Below are positions 15,561 through 22,303 of a DNA stretch of 45,234 bases, piece after piece; within the stretch, counting starts at the first letter, position 1, and each line of letters starts with the position of its first letter. The stretch is from CAZCFB01 sp964511535. Lineage in GTDB: Bacteria > Myxococcota_A > Polyangia > GCA-2747355 > CAZCFB01. A model generated the notes under the pieces. It was not told where the DNA came from, did not search any database, and saw only the letters and a list, made by a program, of their open reading frames with translations. The position numbers and the translations under genes were made by a program. The DNA is taken from the NCBI GenBank assembly GCA_964511535.1, contig CAZEFW010000064.1, positions 1-45,234 on the forward strand, in the 5' to 3' direction.

Positions 15561-17963
15561 ATGAGCCGTAAAAAGATAGGTGACATCCTGGTCAGCACCG
15601 GAGCCATCAGCGAGGAGCAGCTCCAGGAGGCCCTCGATTACCAGGGCCAGGTGGGCCACCGTAGCGTTGGCGAGGTCATCGTGGACCTCGGGCACACCTC
15701 CGACGACGCCGTGGCCAAGGCCCTGGCCGAGCAGTTCTCCCTCGAGTACGTGGACCCCATCGAGCTCGACGTGGACCGCAACCTGATCTTCCTGCTGCCC
15801 AGGATCCAGGCGGAGAAGATGATGGTGCTCCCGCTGTCCAAGGGGACCGGGGGCCGGATCAAGGTGGCCATGGCCGATCCGCTCAACCTGTCGACGGTCA
15901 ATGACCTCCAGTTCCAGCTCAAGGGCTCGATTCAGCCCGTGGTGGCGTCTCCCACGCGCCTGCAGCTGGCCATCGACCGCTTCTACGGGCTGGAGACCCA
16001 GGCGCAGCGCGTGCTCAGGACCGCGCTCCCCACGCCGGATATGGCGGCGGCCAAGGACTCCGACTCCATCACCCTCGACGGGGAGGCCATCGAGCGCAGG
16101 CTGCGCGGCGGCGGCGAGCAGCCCTACGTGGACCTGGTGTCGATCATGCTGCTGCACGCCATCGGCAAGGACGCGTCAGATATCCATGTCGAGCCGCAGA
16201 TGGACAGCCAGCGGGTCAGGCTGCGCATCGACGGCATGCTGCAGGAGATCCTCCGCCTCCCGTCCTGGTCCGCTCAGCAGCTGGTCACCCGCGTCAAGGT
16301 GATCGGCAAGCTCGACGTGGCCGATCGCCGCCGCCCACAGGACGGCAAGGTGACGGTGACCCTGGCCGGCCGGCGCATCGACCTGCGCATCTCCGTGGTG
16401 CCGAGCCAGTTCGGGGAGAACCTGGTCATCCGAATCCTCGACCCCCAGATGCTCTCTGCTGACCTGAGCAAGCTCGGCTGGTCGGCGGGCGTCATGGCCC
16501 TGTTTTACCGGATGGTGTCCCAGCCCCGCGGCATGGTGCTCTGTGTCGGCCCCACCGGATCCGGCAAGACCACCACCCTCTACTCCACCATCCAGCGTCT
16601 CCGCTCCGAGGCCACCTCCATCGTGACGGTGGAGGACCCCATCGAGTACACGGTGGACGGCATCGTGCAGTTCGAGGTGGAGGACCGCAAGGGGATGCGG
16701 TTTCAGGACCTGATCCCGGCCCTGCTGCGCCAGGATCCCAACGCCATCATCATCGGCGAGATCCGCGACGAGGAGACCGCCCGGGCCGCGATCCAGGCCA
16801 CCACCACCGGCCACCTGGTGCTCTCCACCCTGCACACCGCCCAGACCACTTCAACCATCATCCGCATGCTCGAGCTCGGCATCACGCCCCACCTGCTGGG
16901 GGACTGCCTGTCGGGCGTGGTGGCCCAGCGCCTGGTGCGTCGGGTTTGCCAGAAGTGCTCGGTGGTGGCGCCGCCCGAGATCGAGGACTGGGACCGCATC
17001 GGCGTGCCGCCGCGCGACCTCGAGGGCTTCACCCGGCGCGTGGGCGCTGGCTGCCCGGCGTGCCTGTACACGGGCTACCGCGGGCGCATCGGCGTGTTCG
17101 AGGTGCTGCCCATCACCGACCAGATCCGGAGCCTGATCCAGGCGCGCGCGTCGGAGCAGACCCTCTGGAGCCAGGCGCGGGCAGAGGGCCTGCTCACCCT
17201 CTTCGACGCTGCCCTCGAGAAGGTGGCCGATGGCCTGACCACGCTGGAGGAGGTGGCCCGGGTCATCCCGGTGGATCCGTGGCTGCACCAGGACGAGCTC
17301 TCTCGCCGCCGCGCGGCCACCAAGAAGGCGCTCTCGGCGCCTCCGCCGGCCAAGGTGGCGGCGCTGTCGTACGAGGCCATCGAGATCGTCGACGGGGCGG
17401 AGCAGGCGAGCGCAGAGGCCGGAGACGCGGCAGCGGCAGAGGCGCTGGTGGGGCGGCCCGTGGGCGAAGAGCCGGAGCCGGTGCCGACGGACGATTCGGA
17501 GCCCGCCGGGCAGGAGCAACCGGAGCAGGGCGCCGAGCCTGACGCGGCCGGCGCGCAGGAAGCCGAGGCAGAGGCCGAGGCGGCCCCGGAGAAGGCGCGG
17601 GTGCTGGTGGTTGATGACGCCGAGGAGATCCTCCAGCTGGTCAAGATCACCCTCGAGGAGGATTACGAGATCGACCTGGCCCGGGACGGCGTCGAGGCGC
17701 TGGAGAAGATCGAGGCCCAGCGGCCCGCGCTGGTGGTGCTGGACGTGATGATGCCGCGCATGGGCGGCTACGAGGTGTGCGAGGAGCTCCGCTCATCCAA
17801 GGAGACAGCCACCCTGCCCGTGATCATCCTGTCAGCTCGCGGTGAGAAGGCCCACGTGAAGCAGGGCCTCAAGGCGGGCGCGGACGACTACCTGCCCAAG
17901 CCGTTCGACCCGGAAGAGCTGGAGCTGCGCGTGCGCTCCCTCATCAGACGCAGCCAGCAGTAG
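15561..17963 (+). CDS. GspE/PilB-family secretion or pilus ATPase fused to a C-terminal receiver domain
   Basis: 800 aa. The N-terminal MshEN/GspE_N domain (about 1-145) opens with KKIGDILVSTGAISEEQL. The ATPase core has Walker A GPTGSGKTT (330-338), the Asp-box VEDPIEY, Walker B IIIGEIRDEET, the His-box STLHT, and four zinc cysteines (C463, C466, C498, C501). An Ala/Glu/Pro linker spans about 600-678. The CheY-like receiver (681-800) has acidic pair D685-D686, phospho-acceptor D728 in VVLDVMMP and K780 in PKPF. This enzyme class powers assembly of type IV pili or type II secretion pseudopili at the inner membrane. Receiver control by phosphorylation from the upstream kinase is inferred. No other pil or gsp structural genes are in view. 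Confidence 0.88.
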   Translation: MSRKKIGDILVSTGAISEEQLQEALDYQGQVGHRSVGEVIVDLGHTSDDAVAKALAEQFSLEYVDPIELDVDRNLIFLLPRIQAEKMMVLPLSKGTGGRIKVAMADPLNLSTVNDLQFQLKGSIQPVVASPTRLQLAIDRFYGLETQAQRVLRTALPTPDMAAAKDSDSITLDGEAIERRLRGGGEQPYVDLVSIMLLHAIGKDASDIHVEPQMDSQRVRLRIDGMLQEILRLPSWSAQQLVTRVKVIGKLDVADRRRPQDGKVTVTLAGRRIDLRISVVPSQFGENLVIRILDPQMLSADLSKLGWSAGVMALFYRMVSQPRGMVLCVGPTGSGKTTTLYSTIQRLRSEATSIVTVEDPIEYTVDGIVQFEVEDRKGMRFQDLIPALLRQDPNAIIIGEIRDEETARAAIQATTTGHLVLSTLHTAQTTSTIIRMLELGITPHLLGDCLSGVVAQRLVRRVCQKCSVVAPPEIEDWDRIGVPPRDLEGFTRRVGAGCPACLYTGYRGRIGVFEVLPITDQIRSLIQARASEQTLWSQARAEGLLTLFDAALEKVADGLTTLEEVARVIPVDPWLHQDELSRRRAATKKALSAPPPAKVAALSYEAIEIVDGAEQASAEAGDAAAAEALVGRPVGEEPEPVPTDDSEPAGQEQPEQGAEPDAAGAQEAEAEAEAAPEKARVLVVDDAEEILQLVKITLEEDYEIDLARDGVEALEKIEAQRPALVVLDVMMPRMGGYEVCEELRSSKETATLPVIILSARGEKAHVKQGLKAGADDYLPKPFDPEELELRVRSLIRRSQQ

Positions 17964-17970
17964 CAACCAC

Positions 17971-18042
17971 CCTCAAGCCTCAAGCCGGCGAGCGAAGCGA
18001 GTCCGGCTCTCTACCCTCAAGCCTCAAGCCTCAAGCCTCAAG
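17971..18042. repeat. CCTCAAG heptamer repeats, two blocks
   Basis: Two copies of CCTCAAG at 17971-17984 and four at 18015-18042. Each block runs directly into a GC-rich inverted repeat. They fill the gap between the ATPase-receiver gene and the convergent double-PilT gene. Confidence 0.85.
17984..18007. terminator. Inverted repeat GCCGG ... CCGGC after the first CCTCAAG block
   Basis: GCCGG (17984-17988) and CCGGC (18003-18007) enclose a 14-base loop. It may act with the 18045 hairpin as a convergent-gene terminator. No U-tract. Confidence 0.35.
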
Positions 18043-18044
18043 CC

Positions 18045-18063
18045 GGAGCCGCGGAGCGGCTCC
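18045..18063. terminator. Perfect 8-bp hairpin abutting the stop of the double-PilT gene
   Basis: GGAGCCGC - GGA - GCGGCTCC. The next base is the first of the complement stop codon (18064-18066). Likely a shared transcription barrier for the two convergent genes, but without a U-run. Confidence 0.5.
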
Positions 18064-20235
18064 CTAAACGCCGAAGTCCTCCATGGCGCGGGGGTTGCGC
18101 ATGTGGCGCAGGGCCTCTTCCCGGTGCACCAGGCTGCGCTTGGCCAGCCCTGCCAGCGCCCGGTCCATGGTGATCTGACCGTCGCGCATGCCCGCCTCCA
18201 TGGTGGAGATGGCCTGGTGCATCTTGTCGTCGCGGATGAGGGTCCGGATGGCCGGCGTGGCGACCATCACCTCGAAGGCCGCGATGCGCCCGCGGCCCAT
18301 GGCCCGGCGGAGCAGCCGCTGGGAGACCACCCCCACCAGGGTGGCCGATAGCTGGGACCGCACCTGCCCCTGCTGGTGCGCCGGGAAGATGTCGACCATG
18401 CGGTCCACCACCTGGGCGGCGTCGTTGGTGTGCAGGGTGGCCATCACCAGGTGGCCGGTCTCGGCGGCGGTGAGGGCCGAGGCGGTGGTCTCCCGGTCGC
18501 GAAGCTCGCCCACCAGGATCACGTCGGGGTCCTGCCGCAGGACATACTTCAGCGCCGCCGCGAAGCCCTTGGTGTCGGCGAAGACCTCCCGCTGATCCAC
18601 GGTGGCCTTCGCCCCCTGGTGCACATACTCGATGGGATCCTCAACGGTGATGATGCGGCACGGGCGGGCGTGGTTGATCCGGTTGAGCAGGCAGGCGAGG
18701 GTGGTGGTCTTGCCGGCGCCGGTGGGGCCCACCACCAGCAGCAGGCCCTGGGGGCGGCTGCCCATGTCGAGCACGATGTCGGGCAGACCCAGCTCGTTGG
18801 CCGTCGGGATCTTGGTGGGGATCGCCCTGAGCGAGGCGGCCATCTGGCCCTTCTGGTGGTAGGCGTTGATGCGGAACCGCCGCCCCTCCTCCATGCCGAG
18901 GGCGAAGTCGATCTCCCGGTCCAGCTCGTAGATGGAGCGCTGGCGCACGCTCATGATGGAGTAGAGCAGCATGCGCATGTCCGCCATGGTCAACGCCGGC
19001 GCGTCCAGGGGCGCCAGGTCGCCGCCGATGCGCAGGATGGGCGGGCGCCCCACCGTCAGGTGCAGATCGGAGGCGTCCTGTTTCAGCGCGAGCCGCAGCA
19101 GCGCCTTCATGTCAGGGCCCCGCGGGCCGTCCGCGCTCGCATCGCGGCCGAAGGTCTCGACGCCGGTGGACATGCCTTGGGCCAGCAGGGCGAACTCCTC
19201 GGCGTTGCTGGCGTAGGCCCGGCCCATCTGCTCGTCGATCTTGCCGGTGCGGTACAGCTCGATCATCGACTGGTTGAAGGTGATCACCGACGGGTCGTCG
19301 GCGGTCTTCATGTAGTCCTGAAACTCCTCCACGCGTTGCTCGCGGATCAGCCGGCTGGCGGCGGGGGAGACCGTGAGCACCTCGGCGGCCAGCACTCTAC
19401 CCTCGCCGTCCACCCTGGGGAGCAGCCGCTGGGCCACGATGCCCTGCAGGGAGATGGACAGGTCCATGGCGGCCTGATCCCGCATGTGCTCGGGGTAGTA
19501 GCTGAGGATCCGTTGCAGCGACTGGGTCACGTCGATGGTGTGCAGGGTGGCGAACACCAGGTGGCCGATGAGGGCCGCGGAGATGGCCACCTGCATGGTC
19601 TCCAGGTCGCGCATCTCGCCCAGCACGATGACGTCGGGGCTCTGGCGCACCACGTGGCGCAGGGCGAAGGCGAACGACTCGGTGTCGGAGTTGATCTCGC
19701 GCTGGCAGATGCGGGCCTTGCGGTCCTGGTGCACGAACTCGATGGGGTCCTCGATGGTGACGATGTGCACCGGGCGGGTCAGGTTGATCTGGTGGACCAG
19801 CGCCGCCAGGGTGGTGGACTTGCCGGAGCCGGTGGCCCCGGTGACCAGCACCATGCCCCGGGGCAGCTCGGCGAAGCCGCGCACCGCCGCGGGCAGGCCG
19901 AGCTCCTCGAAGGTCAGCTCGCCGCCGGGCAGGGCGCGGGCGACCAGGGCCAGGCAGCCGCGCTCCCGGTACATGTTGAGCCGGAAGCGGCTGCCGTTTT
20001 CCAGCGTGTGCCCCACGTCCAGCTCGCCCCCCTGGTCGAACACGGCGCGCGCGCCCGGGGTCAGCGCCTCATTCATGAACGCCTCGATGATCGCGCGGGA
20101 CGTCTCGGGCAGGTCCGATCGGCGCACCGATCCGTGGACCCGCGCGGCGGGCGGGCGGCCCTCCGCGATGAACACATCTGAGGCGTTCCAGGAGGCCATG
20201 GAGGCCAGGATCTGCTTGACGCTCGGCTCGGACAT
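18064..20235 (-). CDS. Double PilT: two complete retraction-ATPase modules in one protein
   Basis: 723 aa, about twice the usual PilT length (340-370). Module 1 (about 1-330) has Walker A GATGSGKST (133-141), Asp-box VTIEDPIEFVH, Walker B VIVLGEMRDLET and His-box FATLHTIDV. Module 2 (about 375-723) has Walker A GPTGAGKTT (503-511), TVEDPIEYVH, VILVGELRDRET, MATLHTNDA and PAIRTLIRDD. Both look catalytically complete. PilT-class hexamers depolymerise type IV pili and drive twitching; the paired modules recall separate PilT/PilU proteins joined into one chain, which is inference. The frame is open upstream to 20616, but homology starts at ATG 20235, which also has a -10 box 7 bases upstream. Convergent with the ATPase-receiver gene. 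Confidence 0.88.
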   Translation of the reverse strand: MSEPSVKQILASMASWNASDVFIAEGRPPAARVHGSVRRSDLPETSRAIIEAFMNEALTPGARAVFDQGGELDVGHTLENGSRFRLNMYRERGCLALVARALPGGELTFEELGLPAAVRGFAELPRGMVLVTGATGSGKSTTLAALVHQINLTRPVHIVTIEDPIEFVHQDRKARICQREINSDTESFAFALRHVVRQSPDVIVLGEMRDLETMQVAISAALIGHLVFATLHTIDVTQSLQRILSYYPEHMRDQAAMDLSISLQGIVAQRLLPRVDGEGRVLAAEVLTVSPAASRLIREQRVEEFQDYMKTADDPSVITFNQSMIELYRTGKIDEQMGRAYASNAEEFALLAQGMSTGVETFGRDASADGPRGPDMKALLRLALKQDASDLHLTVGRPPILRIGGDLAPLDAPALTMADMRMLLYSIMSVRQRSIYELDREIDFALGMEEGRRFRINAYHQKGQMAASLRAIPTKIPTANELGLPDIVLDMGSRPQGLLLVVGPTGAGKTTTLACLLNRINHARPCRIITVEDPIEYVHQGAKATVDQREVFADTKGFAAALKYVLRQDPDVILVGELRDRETTASALTAAETGHLVMATLHTNDAAQVVDRMVDIFPAHQQGQVRSQLSATLVGVVSQRLLRRAMGRGRIAAFEVMVATPAIRTLIRDDKMHQAISTMEAGMRDGQITMDRALAGLAKRSLVHREEALRHMRNPRAMEDFGV

Positions 20236-20242
20236 GGGACCG

Positions 20243-20248
20243 ATTCTA
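20243..20248 (-). promoter_or_regulatory. Predicted leaderless promoter -10 box (TAGAAT) for the double-PilT gene
   Basis: On the complement TAGAAT is followed by CGGTCCC (7 bases) and ATG. It matches 5 of 6 consensus bases. No ribosome binding site fits in the gap, and no good -35 was found. Confidence 0.5.
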
Positions 20249-20398
20249 CCCCATGGCGCCTCTTTATATTGGTGGAGGATCTGAGCCCGATTTTGGTGTA
20301 AAATTTCACCCTGCTTCCGGTTGACGGTGCTGCAGCGGCCGGGTGGAGATGGGCGAGACAGGAAAAGTGGTATCGTTTCGGGTGAATAGGACGCATTC

Positions 20399-20905
20399 AT
20401 GACACGACTGAGTTTGCTTACTTTTCTGCTGATTGCGGCAGTGGTGCCGCTGGGCTGTCTCGAAGACAACCCGAACAAGGACGTGGTCAGGCTGGACACC
20501 GGCTTTTTGCGCCTGGATGGGGGCGGCCCCATGTCCAAGGTTGACATGCCTCCGCCGCAGCCGGACAACGGCGGCCAGCCGCCGGGCAAGACCACCCGGG
20601 GCAAGTTCTGCCACAACGTGACCTACAAGGGGCAGAAGATCTCCCTGAGCATGAAAATGGGCAGCGCGACCATGAGCACCTCCACCGGCGACTGCTCGCG
20701 CTGCGAGGACATCCCGGTGGGCAGCCAGACGCTGCGGCTCTACTCGGGGGGCCAATATCTGGGCGCCGCCAGCACCGTCGTCAAGGAGGGGTTCCACTAC
20801 GCCTACCTGGCCAAGATGAGCTCAGGTGGCCGCATCAGCCTCTCCAAGGACGAGCTCGACACCAAGAAGGGTGAGTCCTGCGACAAGCACAAACCCAAAC
20901 TTTAG
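20399..20905 (+). CDS. Small lipoprotein, 168 aa
   Basis: Signal peptide with lipobox PLGC (Cys20), then a Pro/Asp/Gly linker to about residue 65. A compact C-terminal domain contains two cysteine pairs (GDCSRC and the ESC near the end), with residues such as GKFCHNVTYKG at its start. It may be a small beta-sandwich. I do not recognise it. AGGA lies 7 bases before ATG 20399, and a TATCGT further upstream may be its -10. The protease gene follows 18 bases downstream, so the two may be co-transcribed. Confidence 0.7.
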   Translation: MTRLSLLTFLLIAAVVPLGCLEDNPNKDVVRLDTGFLRLDGGGPMSKVDMPPPQPDNGGQPPGKTTRGKFCHNVTYKGQKISLSMKMGSATMSTSTGDCSRCEDIPVGSQTLRLYSGGQYLGAASTVVKEGFHYAYLAKMSSGGRISLSKDELDTKKGESCDKHKPKL

Positions 20906-20923
20906 CCTTGCATGGATAGCCCA

Positions 20924-22261
20924 ATGAGAAGAACACCCACCCTGCTCCCCGCGCTGCTCACCGCCTCCCTGCTGGCCCTGGCCGCCGGGTGCGGGCCCCA
21001 GGACGAGCTGGTCCTGCCGCCCGATCCGCCCGAGGGCGCCGAGCGGGCCATCGTCAACGGCAAGACCTACAATGGCCACCCGTCGGTGGGGCGCCTGATC
21101 AAGATGTCGGGTGGGTACGCCGGCTCTTGCACGGGCACGCTCATCGGCAAGAAGATGGTGCTCACCGCAGGGCACTGCGTATACCCGGGCGGCACCCACC
21201 GGTTCTACCTCGCCAGCGGCACGTACCAGACCAACGACGTGGTGCGCCACCCGCAGTACGGCTCCCACAATGGCCAGGCGACCAACGACATCGCCATCGT
21301 CAAGCTGCAGCAGGCGCCCACCGAGACGCCGTCGGTGGTGGCCCAGAAGCCGCCCTTCAAGGGCCAGAAGCTGACCCTCATCGGCTACGGCATCACCGAG
21401 ACCGGGCTGAAGGACTCGGGGGTCAAGCGTATCGGCTACAACAACGTCTCCACCATCACCTCCACCCGGTTCTACTACAACGGCGCCACCGGCTCGCTGA
21501 GCAACGTCTGCTCCGGTGACTCGGGGGGCCCGGCGTTCACCATCGTCGACGGCTACGAGGTGCACCAGGGGATCCACTCCATGGCGAGTCGCCCCTGCGG
21601 CAGCCGCGGCATCAACGCCAGGACCGACATCTACTACGCCTGGATCAAGCAGCAGACTGGCGGCGACCTGCACGAGCACAAGCCGGACACCAAGCCTCCC
21701 ACGGTCTCCATCACCGAACCCGCCGCGTCGGCGGCGGTGCGGCAGGATTTTACGGTGAAGGTGGCGGCCAAGGACGACGTGCGCATCGCCTCCATCGAGC
21801 TGTTCGTTGACGGCGCCAGCGTCGAGAAGAAGGTCGGCGAGAACGTGTCGTTCTGGATCACCGGCGCCAAGGTGGGCCACCGGACCCTCAAGGCCGTGGC
21901 CATCGACGGCGTGGGCAACAAGGCCGAGGCGAGCGTACAGGTCAACGTGGTGCCGCCCAAGGACTACGGCGCCCAGTGCACCGAACACCTCGACTGCAAG
22001 AGCACCCTGTGCGCCTCGGATCCCTACCGAGGGCTGCGCTTCTGCACCCAGGCCTGCTCCGTGAAGAACAACAACTGCCCCAAGGAGGCGGCCTGTCTGC
22101 CGGTGCACGGGGTGACCATGCACCTGTGCGGCCTGCCCTCCACCGGCGTCACCGACCCGGAGCAGCCGGCGGACGATTGCACCATGGGCGGCGCCGCCAG
22201 CTCCGGCCCGGCCGCTCTCGCCCTGCTCGCCCTGCTCGCCCTGCGTCGCCGCCGCCGCTAA
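20924..22261 (+). CDS. Trypsin-like serine protease with Ig-like domain and MYXO-CTERM-like tail
   Basis: 445 aa. S1 family catalytic triad: His84 in LTAGHC, Asp122 in NDIAIV, Ser200 in CSGDSGGP. The domain spans about residues 40-250. An Ig-like/bacterial domain (PPTVSITEP onward, about 260-350) and a Cys-rich patch follow. The tail has a single Cys (DDCTMGG), an Ala/Leu helix and five Arg, a MYXO-CTERM-like sorting signal. The N-terminus also carries lipobox LAAGC. An in-frame ATG 12 bases earlier (20912) is possible, but ATG 20924 gives the better signal peptide. It probably acts on the cell surface or is released. The stop TAA is the first triplet of a 45-bp palindrome. Confidence 0.88.
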   Translation: MRRTPTLLPALLTASLLALAAGCGPQDELVLPPDPPEGAERAIVNGKTYNGHPSVGRLIKMSGGYAGSCTGTLIGKKMVLTAGHCVYPGGTHRFYLASGTYQTNDVVRHPQYGSHNGQATNDIAIVKLQQAPTETPSVVAQKPPFKGQKLTLIGYGITETGLKDSGVKRIGYNNVSTITSTRFYYNGATGSLSNVCSGDSGGPAFTIVDGYEVHQGIHSMASRPCGSRGINARTDIYYAWIKQQTGGDLHEHKPDTKPPTVSITEPAASAAVRQDFTVKVAAKDDVRIASIELFVDGASVEKKVGENVSFWITGAKVGHRTLKAVAIDGVGNKAEASVQVNVVPPKDYGAQCTEHLDCKSTLCASDPYRGLRFCTQACSVKNNNCPKEAACLPVHGVTMHLCGLPSTGVTDPEQPADDCTMGGAASSGPAALALLALLALRRRRR

Positions 22262-22303
22262 AATGTCAAGTGGTGGGGTCAGACCCCCCTACTTGACATT
22301 TTA
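22259..22303. repeat. 45-bp palindrome, copy 2, carrying the stop codons of both convergent genes
   Basis: TAAAATGTCAAGT ... ACTTGACATTTTA in inverted orientation relative to copy 1; its reverse complement differs from copy 1 at one position. The first three bases are the TAA stop of the protease gene, and the last three (complement) are the TAA stop of the VWA lipoprotein gene. Probable bidirectional terminator. Confidence 0.9.

Noticed and set aside
15561..17963. Part of a complete type II secretion or type IV pilus operon
   Set aside because: No secretin, PilC/GspF, prepilin peptidase or pseudopilin gene is present in the window.
18376..20181. 601-codon open frame opposite the double-PilT gene
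   Set aside because: Antisense shadow with His/Gly/Val-rich composition and no domain.
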